Below are positions 26,577 through 35,753 of a stretch of DNA of 64,000 nucleotides, piece after piece. Both the position numbers and the translations under genes were made by a program. The DNA lies in NCBI RefSeq assembly GCF_900215245.1, contig NZ_LT907842.1, positions 496,001 to 560,000 of the forward strand, read 5' to 3'. The stretch's first letter is position 1. Each line of letters opens with the position of its first letter. This DNA comes from Pseudomonas fluorescens. GTDB lineage: Bacteria; Pseudomonadota; Gammaproteobacteria; Pseudomonadales; Pseudomonadaceae. Below the pieces are notes generated by a model. That model saw only the letters and a list, made by a program, of their open reading frames with translations, did no database searches and had not been told where the DNA came from.

Positions 26577-27569
26577 ATGGGGGGCTTTATCGACATGCAA
26601 CAGCTGCACGATGAGTTGCTTACCCACCTCATCAAGACCCTGACGCCTACGCAGATGAAGCAGTTGGAACCGCACCTGGCGCCGCTGATCCAGAACGCCG
26701 CGCAGGCCGTGGCCGAAGACTTGATCGCCTATGCCTATCGCGACCCGGCTTCCCGAGGGCGCGGCGAGTTGATCCTGGAGTCCTACGCCTCGTTCAAGGC
26801 CGTGCTGTTCTACCGGCTTGCGCACCTGGTGTGGAATTTTCCCGACCAGACTAACGGTCTGTTTTCGCGCATCGCCCTCAAGCTCAGCAACCAGGGCAAA
26901 GTGCTCTCCGGCGCCGAGATTCACCCCGCCGCACGCATCGGCCGGCGCTTCGTACTTGACCATGGCTACGGCACGGTGATCGGCGAAACCTGCGAGATCG
27001 GCAACGACTGCTACATCCTCTGCGGCGTGACATTGGGCGCACGGGGTATCGCCAATAACCCGGACGGCAAGCGTCACCCGCGCCTGGGCAACAATGTCGA
27101 GGTGGGCGCTGGCGCACGCGTGCTCGGCTATGTGCTGATCGGCGACAACGTGTTTATCAGCCCTTCATGCGTGATTACCCAGGATGTGCCGGCGGGCACC
27201 AAGGTCAAGGTGGTCAATCAGATTCAGCTGCAGAAAAACGCTGAATCGGACCACAGCAACTACCTCGGTGCGTTCGCCCTGGATGAGCGTTTACACGTGG
27301 TCGGTGAGGTCAGTGCCAGCCACAAGGTCACGGTACTGGATGCCGACTTTCACCCCCTTCAAGGGTTGATGCTGGAGGCCACGGTGAAAGAGCGTCATCA
27401 CCTGCAATTTCGCCTGCGTCGCCTCGATGTCGGCGACCACCTGCCGCGACTGCCACTGAACCTGAAAGTCTGCGGGCCCGAATTTGAAATCACCCTGCTC
27501 TCCCCTCCTGGCTTGAGCGCAATGGTGCGCCACCTGCTGCAAGCCAGCCCATTGATCGTCGGAGGTTGA
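26577..27569 (+). CDS. Serine O-acetyltransferase (CysE/EpsC-like) with C-terminal extension
   Basis: 330 residues from ATG 26577, with a G-run upstream; ATG 26595 is an alternative. Residues about 60-215 match SAT: ASFKAVLFYRLAHLVWNF, left-handed beta-helix repeats (IHPAARIGRRFVLDHGYGTVIGETCEIG), then VEVGAGARVLGYVLIGDN. It should make O-acetylserine for the preceding PLP enzyme. About 115 further residues (from QLQKNAESDHSNYL to the end) do not belong to ordinary SAT; they contain two similar beta-rich stretches and the protein ends in IVGG. The role of this extension is unknown. The downstream AlaX-like gene begins two bases after the stop. Confidence 0.85.
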   Translation: MGGFIDMQQLHDELLTHLIKTLTPTQMKQLEPHLAPLIQNAAQAVAEDLIAYAYRDPASRGRGELILESYASFKAVLFYRLAHLVWNFPDQTNGLFSRIALKLSNQGKVLSGAEIHPAARIGRRFVLDHGYGTVIGETCEIGNDCYILCGVTLGARGIANNPDGKRHPRLGNNVEVGAGARVLGYVLIGDNVFISPSCVITQDVPAGTKVKVVNQIQLQKNAESDHSNYLGAFALDERLHVVGEVSASHKVTVLDADFHPLQGLMLEATVKERHHLQFRLRRLDVGDHLPRLPLNLKVCGPEFEITLLSPPGLSAMVRHLLQASPLIVGG

Positions 27570-27571
27570 AC

Positions 27572-28300
27572 ATGTCCGTGCACACCATGGAAACCCTGGC
27601 GCTGTTTGACAGTGCCCCCTATCAGAACGCCTTCAGCGCGCGGGTAATTGCCGTCAGCGAACACGGTATCGCGCTGGAGCACACGCTGTTCTACCCCACC
27701 GGTGGCGGGCAACCGGGCGATACCGGGCACCTGACCCTGGCCGATGGCACGCGGGTCGAGGTGATCGGCACCGTGCGCGACCCGGTGCTGCGCTCGATCA
27801 TCTGGCACCAGGTCGAACACTGCCCCGAGCAATTGACAGCCGGGGTGCAAGTGGACGCAGGCCTGGACTGGCAGCGGCGTTACCAGCACATGAAAATGCA
27901 CACCTGCCTGCACTTGCTGTGCTCGATCATCGATGCACCGGTCACTGGTTGCAGCATCAGCGCAGACAAAGGTCGCCTGGATTTCGACCTGCCGGAAATG
28001 ACCCTCGACAAAGACAGCATCACCCGCGACCTCAATGCCTTGATCGAACAGGCCCATGAGGTGAAAACCCTGTCGATGCCCGCCTCCGAATATTCGACCC
28101 TGCTCCAAATCACCCGCACCCAGGCGGTGGCACCACCGGTCATCCAGGGTTCGGTCCGCGTGATCGAGATCGCCGGTATCGACATCCAGCCGTGCGGTGG
28201 CACGCACGTGATCAACACTGAAGAAATCGGCCGGGTGTTCTGCGAAAAAATCGAGAAAAAGAGCAAGCACAATCGCCGGGTGATCCTGCGCTTTGAGTGA
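27572..28300 (+). CDS. AlaX-type stand-alone tRNA-editing hydrolase
   Basis: 242 residues related to the editing domain of alanyl-tRNA synthetase. The two zinc-binding motifs are present: HTCLH near residue 110 (HxxxH) and CGGTH near 208 (CxxxH), and the N-terminal GGGQPGDTG loop is conserved. AlaX enzymes hydrolyse Ser or Gly wrongly attached to tRNA-Ala. ATG 27572 has GGAGG seven bases upstream; it is translationally close to the acetyltransferase gene. An editing enzyme as the last gene of an amino-acid synthesis and export operon suggests it may clear tRNA charged with the product; this is inference. Confidence 0.87.
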   Translation: MSVHTMETLALFDSAPYQNAFSARVIAVSEHGIALEHTLFYPTGGGQPGDTGHLTLADGTRVEVIGTVRDPVLRSIIWHQVEHCPEQLTAGVQVDAGLDWQRRYQHMKMHTCLHLLCSIIDAPVTGCSISADKGRLDFDLPEMTLDKDSITRDLNALIEQAHEVKTLSMPASEYSTLLQITRTQAVAPPVIQGSVRVIEIAGIDIQPCGGTHVINTEEIGRVFCEKIEKKSKHNRRVILRFE

Positions 28301-28362
28301 TACAGCGTGGCTGACGCGGTCAAGTATGGGGGCTCCCCCCCACACCGACGCAGTTTTGCGCT

Positions 28363-29268
28363 CTATTTCTTTTGCCCGTCGGCTTTCTTAACCAGATCAT
28401 CAATCTGCTGTTGAAGCTGTGAAATCAACTTTTCGTAGTGATCGGTGGCCTCGTCAAGTCCGCCTTCAAGCTCTTGGTTTTCTTTCTTGAGTGCTTCAAT
28501 GGTCTGGGAAACCGACGCGGTTGGCTCATTGTCAGGGACCGACACTTCGCTTGGCGTGGAAGCGGGTGTTTCAGGCTGCACGCCACCTGCCGGAACAGAT
28601 TTGGCAGGGTCAGTCTTCTCTGCCGGTATCGGTGGGAGATTCATCGTGTCGATTCGGTGGGCCAGGCTCCCAATCAGCTGTAACAACCGTGCAAGCATCA
28701 ACTGGAACTGCTCGAATGCCTGCTTGACCATATGACGAAACTCGTCGTTTTCACGGGTCAACACATCAACACTGCGCGACGGGTCGGGCTCGCTCACCTG
28801 CGTATCCAGCGGGGAAGACGTTTCAGGCGGCGCCACCTGCCGTTCATCGTCGAGGCGGGTGTCCGGCTGACTGGCGGGTGTAACGGAAGCATCGGGGGCG
28901 GGTTTATCTGAAGCATTGAGCTGTTGCGTCAGGTTGAGTGCCTGCTGGAGAAGCCGCTGGACTTGCGGCTCAAACTTTTCAATCAGCGCTTTGAGCTTGG
29001 CGAGAAGCTGATTATTTTTTTGAGTCAATTCTGCCAGCTGGCGCGTTTCAGCGGCTTCTGGCGGCTTCGGGTTGACGATTGCACGGTGGCTCGAAAACGG
29101 GCCGCGCTGCTCGGGCGTCACAGGCTGACGGGCAGGTGTCGGATCAGGCTGGGTGTCAGATACCCCAGTCGCTTCGGTGCTGCCTTCAGGGTCGGTGGAC
29201 GCTGGCGCTGGGAACATTTCATAGCCAACCGGGTAAGGCGCTTGTTGCTGAGTATTTACGCTAGTCAT
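28363..29268 (-). CDS. Uncharacterised protein with three similar coiled-coil segments
   Basis: 301 residues from ATG 29268 (MTSVNTQQQAPYPVGYEM); longer upstream frames lack a plausible start. Three amphipathic segments share the pattern (L)TxxNxxL...(Q)xxxLLQ: about 76-118 (ELTQKNNQLLAKLKALIEKF), about 160-202 (VLTRENDEFRHMVKQAFEQF) and about 260-298 (ALKKENQELEGGLDEATDHY). Pro/Thr/Ser-rich linkers of about 45-60 residues separate them. It has no signal peptide, membrane helix or cysteine. The composition resembles secreted or surface-scaffold proteins, but I recognise no family. It converges on the AlaX operon and is a single-gene unit. Confidence 0.65.
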   Translation of the reverse strand: MTSVNTQQQAPYPVGYEMFPAPASTDPEGSTEATGVSDTQPDPTPARQPVTPEQRGPFSSHRAIVNPKPPEAAETRQLAELTQKNNQLLAKLKALIEKFEPQVQRLLQQALNLTQQLNASDKPAPDASVTPASQPDTRLDDERQVAPPETSSPLDTQVSEPDPSRSVDVLTRENDEFRHMVKQAFEQFQLMLARLLQLIGSLAHRIDTMNLPPIPAEKTDPAKSVPAGGVQPETPASTPSEVSVPDNEPTASVSQTIEALKKENQELEGGLDEATDHYEKLISQLQQQIDDLVKKADGQKK

Positions 29269-29708
29269 GGAGTGCCGTCTCAGATTCAGGTCTTTAATAC
29301 GTAACTGACGCGTGCCAGCGAAGCGGCAGTAGCCAGTCGTCTCGCTACCTGATTGGCACTTTTCTGAAAGCGGTTCCGAGCTTGAAGGACAGGTGGGTAG
29401 CTGATTGTGTCCGCGTGAAAGAGCAGCAACACCCTGCAATTTGAATGATTGTTGAGCCGTGCCAGAGCTGACGGCAGCCTGAGTGCATTTTTTACCGAAA
29501 ACTGACAGTAATTTTATACGTTTGTAACATTTTGAAACGTACAATCCCGCCAGCGACGAATCTCCCCCAGATTCGAAGCGCACCAGACTCACGGAGAAAG
29601 AGCGCCCGCCCCTTCTCGGTGGGTGATTTGTATAGACGCTAAGCTCATTCCCACCGCACCTCTTTGCACCTGAACGCTGCCGGACTGACTGCCTATGAAC
29701 TACGGCCT
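29269..29708. other. Divergent intergenic region, 440 bases
   Basis: No gene was found. It holds the promoters of the coiled-coil gene (minus) and the ABC permease (plus). An inverted repeat TACGTTT (29517-29523) / AAACGTA (29535-29541) is the only clear symmetrical site. No hrp box in usable orientation and no REP unit were seen. Confidence 0.6.
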
Positions 29709-31454
29709 ATGAAAAAAGTATTCCGTCACTACCTACCAGCCTCAACGCTGCGTCTGCTGCCCAACCGTTGGGATTTGGTCGCACTGCCTCTGGTAGTCGG
29801 CTTTTTGCTGTTTCTGTCCATCGGCGCCCGGGAAACCTGGGCCCCCATCGCCACGTTACAGAGTGAGGTCATCTCCCTCGACCCGGCCAACCTGCCGGAA
29901 TACGCGATGCGCACCACCTTGCGCATGCTCGCGGCGATGGTGGCATCGCTGATTTTCACGCTGTTGTACGGCACCCTGGCCGCCAAAAGCCGACGCGCCG
30001 AAAAACTGCTGGTGCCGGTGCTCGACATTCTGCAATCGGTGCCGGTACTCGGTTACATCTCGTTTACCGTGACGTTCTTCCTGCTGATGTTTCCAGGGCG
30101 CGTGCTGGGGGCCGAGTTCGCGGCGATCTTTGCGATCTTTACCAGCCAGGCCTGGAACATGACGTTCAGCTTTTACCAGTCGCTGCGCATGCTGCCCCAT
30201 GACCTGGTGGAAGTGTCCACCAACCTGCGGCTCTCCGGCTGGCAGAAGTTCTGGAAACTCGACGTGCCCTTCGCCATGCCCGGGCTGGTGTGGAACATGA
30301 TGATGAGCATGTCCGGCGGTTGGTTTTTCGTGGTTGCTTCTGAAGCCATCACCGTCGGCGACAAAACCATCACGCTGCCGGGCGTGGGCTCATACCTGGC
30401 CTTGGCCATTGCCCAGAAAGACCTGCATGCGGTGGGGTATGTGATCCTGGCGATGATTGTGGTGATCCTGATCTACGACCAGTTCCTGTTCCGCCCACTG
30501 GTAGCCTGGGCCGACAAATTCCGCATGGAAACCACCGCCTCCCAGGGCGCCGCCCCCCAATCCTGGCTGCTGAACCTCATCCAGCGCACCCGCATTGTCC
30601 AGCGCATCCTGCGCCCTATCACCCGCACAGTCAGTCGCATCGGCAACAAGCGCTTCAGCCTCGCGGGCGGTGCGCTCAAGGCCTTGCCGGCAGAGACACC
30701 GGCGGCGTCAAAGGTGATCGATTGGGTGTGGGGCTCACTGATAGCGCTGATGGCGGCGTATGCGCTGTACCACATCGTGCAGTACGTCGGCACCGAGGTG
30801 ACGCTCGCCGAAGTCGGCCATGTGTTTGTACTGGGCCTTATCACCCTGCTGCGAGTGGCCGGGCTGATTCTGATCGCCTCGCTGATCTGGGTGCCGTTGG
30901 GCGTGATGATCGGCTTGCGTCCCAGCCTTGCGGAAAAAATCCAGCCCCTCGCGCAGTTCCTCGCGGCGTTCCCGGCGAACCTGCTGTTCCCGGTGTTCGT
31001 CATTGTGATCCTGCACTACAAGCTCAACCCGGACATCTGGCTGAGCCCGCTGATCGTGCTGGGCACCCAGTGGTACATCCTGTTCAACGTGATCGCCGGT
31101 GCCACCGCGTTCCCCAACGATTTCAAGGAAGTCGCCGCCAACTTCCGCATTCGCGGCTGGCTGTGGTGGCGCAAGGTGATGTTGCCGGGGATCTTTCCGT
31201 ACTACGTCACCGGCGCGATTACCGCGTCCGGCGGTGCATGGAACGCCAGCATCGTGTCCGAGTATGTGTCCTGGGGCCAGGACAACGTGGTGGCTCACGG
31301 GCTGGGGTCCTACATTGCGCAGACCACCGCCGCCGGCGACTTCCCGAAGATCGCCCTGGGCGTCGTAGTGATGTCGATCTTTGTGGTGGCCTTCAACCGC
31401 GCGGTCTGGCGACCGATGTACGCCATGGCTGAAAACAAACTTCGCTTGAATTGA
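29709..31454 (+). CDS. ABC transporter permease, two fused BPD domains (nitrate/sulfonate/taurine type)
   Basis: 581 residues from ATG 29709. Two complete permease modules are fused: residues about 60-270 (EAA loop near LPHDLVEVSTNLRLSGWQKF) and about 365-570 (loop FPNDFKEVAANFRIRGWLWW), so one chain supplies both halves of the membrane channel. The family imports anions such as nitrate, sulfonates or related small molecules. The ATPase gene follows after 14 bases. No substrate-binding protein gene is adjacent, so the substrate cannot be called. Confidence 0.88.
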   Translation: MKKVFRHYLPASTLRLLPNRWDLVALPLVVGFLLFLSIGARETWAPIATLQSEVISLDPANLPEYAMRTTLRMLAAMVASLIFTLLYGTLAAKSRRAEKLLVPVLDILQSVPVLGYISFTVTFFLLMFPGRVLGAEFAAIFAIFTSQAWNMTFSFYQSLRMLPHDLVEVSTNLRLSGWQKFWKLDVPFAMPGLVWNMMMSMSGGWFFVVASEAITVGDKTITLPGVGSYLALAIAQKDLHAVGYVILAMIVVILIYDQFLFRPLVAWADKFRMETTASQGAAPQSWLLNLIQRTRIVQRILRPITRTVSRIGNKRFSLAGGALKALPAETPAASKVIDWVWGSLIALMAAYALYHIVQYVGTEVTLAEVGHVFVLGLITLLRVAGLILIASLIWVPLGVMIGLRPSLAEKIQPLAQFLAAFPANLLFPVFVIVILHYKLNPDIWLSPLIVLGTQWYILFNVIAGATAFPNDFKEVAANFRIRGWLWWRKVMLPGIFPYYVTGAITASGGAWNASIVSEYVSWGQDNVVAHGLGSYIAQTTAAGDFPKIALGVVVMSIFVVAFNRAVWRPMYAMAENKLRLN

Positions 31455-31468
31455 CGGGATTCGCTGTG

Positions 31469-32791
31469 ATGAATACCAACACTGAACACACTGCTGATAC
31501 CCCCGAAATCTTCTCGCTGAAAAACGTGAATCGGGTGTTCGGCAAAGGTAAAGACGAACTGCAGGTGCTCAGCGGCGTGGACCTGAGCCTGCACGAGGGT
31601 GAAATCGTCGGCATGCTCGGCCGCTCGGGCTCGGGCAAGTCCACACTGCTGCGGATTATCGCCGGGTTGATTCAACCGTCATCGGGCGACGTCCGCTACA
31701 ACGGCGCGCCGCTGAACGGCCCGGCCGAAGGCGTGGCCATGGTATTCCAGACGTTTGCGCTGTTCCCCTGGCTGACCGTACTGGAAAACGTGGAAGCCGG
31801 CCTGCAAGCCCTGCAGGTCGAGCGCAAGGAAACCCGCAAGCGCGCACTGGCGGCCATCGACTTGATCGGCCTGGACGGTTTTGAAAACGCCTACCCGCGT
31901 GAGTTGTCCGGCGGCATGCGCCAGCGAGTGGGGTTTGCCCGTGGCCTGGTGGTCAACCCGACCCTGCTGCTGATGGACGAACCGTTCTCCGCCCTGGACG
32001 TGCTGACCGCCGAAACCCTGCGCACTGACTTGCTCGACCTGTGGAGCGGCAAACAACTGCCGATCAAGTCGATCCTGATCGTGACCCACAACATCGAAGA
32101 AGCCGTGTTGATGTGCGACCGCATCCTGGTGCTGTCGTCCAACCCCGGTCGCGTGGTCGCAGCCATCAACGTACCGTTCCCGCACCCGCGCAACCGGCTG
32201 GACCCGACCTTTCGGCAAATGGTCGACGACATCTATGCGCTGATGACTGACCGGCGCAGCGCCGACGCCAGCCGAGGCCTGCCGGAACTGAAAATGGGCA
32301 GCCTGTTGCCGGAAGTGTCGACCAACCTGATGGCCGGCCTGATCGAAACCCTCGCCGCCGAGCCTTACAACGGGCATGCCGGCTTACCGACCGTAGCCGA
32401 GCGGCGCTTGCTGGAAGTCGACGATCTGTTCCCGGTAGCGGAGATGCTTGAGCATTTGGGCTTTGCCGAGCTCAAAGGCGCCGACATTACCCTGACCGAT
32501 GCCGGCAAATTGTTCGCCGACTATGGCACCCAGGAACGCAAAACCCTGTTCGCCGAGCATTTGATCCGGCACGTGCCATTGGCCGCACGCATTCATCAGG
32601 TGTTGCTTGAGCGCAGCGGGCACCGGGCGCCACGGGTGCGCTTCGAGCAGGAATTGGAAGACTCAATGACCGAAGCGTTTGTCGAGAAAACCCTGGAAAG
32701 CGTGGTGGCGTGGGGGCGCTATGCGGAGATTTTCTCCTATGACGACCACACCGAGACGTTCAGCCTGGATGATGTGGAAGGCAGTATGTAG
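31469..32791 (+). CDS. ABC transporter ATP-binding protein with AAA-associated C-terminal domain
   Basis: 440 residues. Residues about 15-260 form the ATPase: Walker A GRSGSGKS near 53, signature LSGGMRQR near 145, Walker B LLLMDEP near 168, H-loop VTHNIEEA. Residues about 290-430 are an extra domain seen in a subset of nitrate/sulfonate-type importers; it looks helical and winged-helix-like and may regulate the ATPase. ATG 31469 is preferred to TTG 31451, which would overlap the permease stop. It forms an operon with the fused permease. Confidence 0.88.
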   Translation: MNTNTEHTADTPEIFSLKNVNRVFGKGKDELQVLSGVDLSLHEGEIVGMLGRSGSGKSTLLRIIAGLIQPSSGDVRYNGAPLNGPAEGVAMVFQTFALFPWLTVLENVEAGLQALQVERKETRKRALAAIDLIGLDGFENAYPRELSGGMRQRVGFARGLVVNPTLLLMDEPFSALDVLTAETLRTDLLDLWSGKQLPIKSILIVTHNIEEAVLMCDRILVLSSNPGRVVAAINVPFPHPRNRLDPTFRQMVDDIYALMTDRRSADASRGLPELKMGSLLPEVSTNLMAGLIETLAAEPYNGHAGLPTVAERRLLEVDDLFPVAEMLEHLGFAELKGADITLTDAGKLFADYGTQERKTLFAEHLIRHVPLAARIHQVLLERSGHRAPRVRFEQELEDSMTEAFVEKTLESVVAWGRYAEIFSYDDHTETFSLDDVEGSM

Positions 32792-32814
32792 CGCCTGAGC
32801 AAACGCTAATGTGA

Positions 32815-32905
32815 ATGTGGAAGCGGGCTTGCTCGCGAATGCGGTGAGTCAGCGACAGATGAATTGCCTGACACTGCGCTTTCGCGAGCAAGCCCGCTCC
32901 CACAT
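32815..32905. repeat. REPIN between ABC ATPase and prpD genes
   Basis: ATGTGGAAGCGGGCTTGCTC on the left and GAGCAAGCCCGCTCCCACAT on the right form inverted arms around a variable centre, 91 bases in all. Converging genes flank it, so it may also block read-through. Confidence 0.92.
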
Positions 32906-32922
32906 TAGTTTCGTGGTGTTGT

Positions 32923-34407
32923 TTAGATTACAAAAAAATCAACGAAACGGTTCACAGGCGTGGCCTCCAGCCGTGCCTGATCCTTGCACAACGCAAAAAT
33001 CTGCGCACTGCGCTGCGCGGTAAACCGCGTGGCCAAATTGGCTTTGAACTTGTCTTCCAGCAACGGAATGCCATCCACCCGACGCCGACGATGGCCAATC
33101 GGGTATTCCACCGCCACCTGCGCGGTGCTGGAGCCGTCGTTGAAAAACACCTGCACCGCGTTGGCGATGGAGCGCTTGTCCGCCTCCAGGTATTCGGGGC
33201 TGTAGCGCGGGTCTTCGACAATGACCATCTTCTGGCGCAGCTCATCAATGATCGGATGAGCCGCATGAAACTCATCCTCGTACTGCTCGGCCACCAGATT
33301 GCCGAAGGCCAGGGGCACCGCGGTCATGTATTGCAGGCAGTGGTCGCGATCGGCGGCGTTGGCCAATGGGCCGACCTTGGAGATGATGCGAATCGCCGAC
33401 TCGTGGGTGGTGATCTCGATGCGTTCGATTTCATGCAGGCGATGCTTGACCAACGGGTGCAACGTCACCGCCGCCTCGCAGGCCGTTTGCGCGTGAAACT
33501 CGGCGGGGAAGCTGATCTTGAACAGCACGTTTTCCATCACATAGGTGCCGTAAGGCTGTGACAGGCTGAATGCCCGTTTGTCCTCCGGCTTGAGCGCCAG
33601 GTCGTTGTTGGTGTGGCTGAACAGCACGTCGTAAAAGCCCCACTGCGGCGCGCTCAACACCCCGGGGATGCCCATCTCGCCACGCAGCGCGATATCCGCC
33701 AGGCGCACGCCACGGCTTGAGGCATCCCCCGCTGCCCAGGATTTGCGCGAACCGGCATTGGGCGCGTGGCGGTAGGTGCGCAGCGCCTGCCCATCGACAA
33801 AGGCGTGGGACAAGGCGGCGAGCAGTTGCTCACGGTCAGCGCCCATCAACTTGGCGGTGACAGCAGTAGAGGCGACTTTCACCAGCAGCACATGATCGAG
33901 GCCGACGCGGTTGAAAGAGTTTTCCAGGGCAATCACGCCCTGGATCTCGTGGGCCATGATCATCGCTTCCAGCACCGCGCGCACGGTCAGCGGCGCGTCG
34001 CCATTGGCCACGCGCTGTTGTGAAAGGTGGTCGGCCACGGCAAGAATGCCCCCGAGGTTATCCGAAGGGTGGCCCCACTCGGCGGCGAGCCAGGTGTCGT
34101 TGTAGTCGAGCCAACGCACGATGCAGCCAATGTCCCAGGCGGCTTTGACCGGGTCCAGCCGAAACGACGTGCCCGGCACGCGCGCGCCGAACGGCACCAC
34201 CGTGCCCTCCACGATCGGCCCCAGGTGCTTGGTGCACTCGGGGAAGCGCAGGGCCAAAAGGCCGCAACCGAGGGTGTCCATCAGGCAGTTGCGGGCAGTG
34301 TCCAAGGCGTCCCGGGAATCAATCCGGTAATTGAGGACATAATCGGCGATGTCCTGCAGGACCTGGTCGTAGTCGGGATGGTGGTTCTGGTCGACGTTGG
34401 CGCTCAT
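32923..34407 (-). CDS. prpD: 2-Methylcitrate dehydratase PrpD
   Basis: 494 residues of the MmgE/PrpD family, with no Fe-S cysteines. Conserved stretches are [16 protein letters not shown] near residue 42, [29 protein letters not shown] near 92 and [14 protein letters not shown] near 165. In the methylcitrate cycle it dehydrates 2-methylcitrate. It is last in the minus-strand prp cluster. Because acnD and prpF provide a second route for the same step, having prpD as well is notable but common in pseudomonads. Confidence 0.93.
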   Translation of the reverse strand: MSANVDQNHHPDYDQVLQDIADYVLNYRIDSRDALDTARNCLMDTLGCGLLALRFPECTKHLGPIVEGTVVPFGARVPGTSFRLDPVKAAWDIGCIVRWLDYNDTWLAAEWGHPSDNLGGILAVADHLSQQRVANGDAPLTVRAVLEAMIMAHEIQGVIALENSFNRVGLDHVLLVKVASTAVTAKLMGADREQLLAALSHAFVDGQALRTYRHAPNAGSRKSWAAGDASSRGVRLADIALRGEMGIPGVLSAPQWGFYDVLFSHTNNDLALKPEDKRAFSLSQPYGTYVMENVLFKISFPAEFHAQTACEAAVTLHPLVKHRLHEIERIEITTHESAIRIISKVGPLANAADRDHCLQYMTAVPLAFGNLVAEQYEDEFHAAHPIIDELRQKMVIVEDPRYSPEYLEADKRSIANAVQVFFNDGSSTAQVAVEYPIGHRRRRVDGIPLLEDKFKANLATRFTAQRSAQIFALCKDQARLEATPVNRFVDFFVI

Positions 34408-34551
34408 GGCCGTTCTCCAAAGTGGGTTAGGGTTGCTCCATCCTCAGGGTCAGGGTTGATCATGTGTGGCAGGTCTGATTGCCTGCTAATTGAATGCGGA
34501 TTGCGTTGCCCCCCCAATTAAGCCCGCCCCACAAGGGGACGGTGCAGGGTT

Positions 34552-35742
34552 TTAAAAGGCGTCGCCGGGCACGCGCACGAAACCTTCCATCAGGACTCGC
34601 GCACTGCGGCTCATGATGGCTTTTTTCACCACCCATTCACCGTTCACCTGGCTGGCTTCAGCGCCGACGCGCAAGGTGCCGGACGGGTGCCCGAAGCGCA
34701 CGGCGTTACGCTCAACACCGCCGGCGGCCAGGTTGACCAGCGTGCCGGAAATTGCCGCCGCCGTGCCGATCGCCACGGCTGCCGTGCCCATCATCGCGTG
34801 GTGCAACTTACCCATCGACAGCGCACGCACCAGCAAGTCGACATCACCGGCGTTGATTGCCTTGCCACTGGACGCCACGTAATCCGCAGGCTTGGCCACA
34901 AACGCGACCTTCGGCGTGTGCTGGCGCTGGGCGGCTTCGTCGAGGTGTTTGATCAGGCCCATGCGCAAGGCGCCATAGGCGCGCACGGTTTCGAACATCG
35001 CCAGGGCTTTGGGGTCGCTGTTGATCGCGCCCTGCAGCTCGGTGCCGGTGTAGCCAAGGTCTTCGGCGTTGATGAAAATCGTCGGGATGCCCGCGTTGAT
35101 CAGCGTCGCTTTGAAGGTGCCGACCCCCGGTACTTCCAAGTCATCGACCAGGTTGCCGGTGGGGAACATCGAGCCGCCGCCGCCCTCTTCTTCGGCCGCC
35201 GGGTCCATGAATTCGAGCTGCACTTCGGCGGCCGGAAAGGTCACGCCGTCAAGTTCGAAGTCGCCGGTTTCCTGCACCGCGCCGTCGGTGATCGGCACAT
35301 GGGCGATGATGGTCTTGCCAATATTGGCCTGCCACACCCGCACCACCGCTACACCGTTGTGCGGCACGCGGGCGGGGTCGACCAACCCGGCGCTGATGGC
35401 GAAAGAGCCCACCGCCGCCGAGAGGTTGCCGCAGTTGCCGCTCCAGTCGACAAAGGGCTTGTCGATGGAGACCTGGCCAAACAGGTAGTCCACGTCGTGC
35501 TCGGCGCGGGTGCTTTTGGCCAGGATCACGGTTTTGCTGGTGCTGGAGGTAGCACCGCCCATGCCGTCAATCTGCTTGTCGTAGGGATCGGGGCTGCCAA
35601 TCACCCGCAACAGCAGGGCATCGCGAGCGGCACCCGGCACCTGCGCCGCTTCGGGCAGGTCGTTGAGGCTGAAAAACACGCCCTTGCTGGTGCCGCCACG
35701 CATATAGGTGGCGGGGATCTTGATTTGCGCTGCGTGTGCCAT
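34552..35742 (-). CDS. prpF: 2-Methylaconitate cis-trans isomerase PrpF
   Basis: 396 residues of the PrpF family (diaminopimelate-epimerase fold): IPATYMRGGTSKGVFF at the N-terminus with the conserved MRGGTSKG motif, and VDWSGNCGNLSAAVGSFAI near residue 118 with the GNCGN motif. PrpF isomerises the 2-methylaconitate formed by AcnD. The start at 35742 is 11 bases after the acnD stop, so the two are one operon. Confidence 0.95.
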   Translation of the reverse strand: MAHAAQIKIPATYMRGGTSKGVFFSLNDLPEAAQVPGAARDALLLRVIGSPDPYDKQIDGMGGATSSTSKTVILAKSTRAEHDVDYLFGQVSIDKPFVDWSGNCGNLSAAVGSFAISAGLVDPARVPHNGVAVVRVWQANIGKTIIAHVPITDGAVQETGDFELDGVTFPAAEVQLEFMDPAAEEEGGGGSMFPTGNLVDDLEVPGVGTFKATLINAGIPTIFINAEDLGYTGTELQGAINSDPKALAMFETVRAYGALRMGLIKHLDEAAQRQHTPKVAFVAKPADYVASSGKAINAGDVDLLVRALSMGKLHHAMMGTAAVAIGTAAAISGTLVNLAAGGVERNAVRFGHPSGTLRVGAEASQVNGEWVVKKAIMSRSARVLMEGFVRVPGDAF

Positions 35743-35753
35743 GGTTATCCTCT

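Noticed and set aside
29330..29400. Possible hrp box (GGTTCC and GTGG elements) upstream of the coiled-coil gene
   Set aside because: The two elements occur in the wrong order for either strand.
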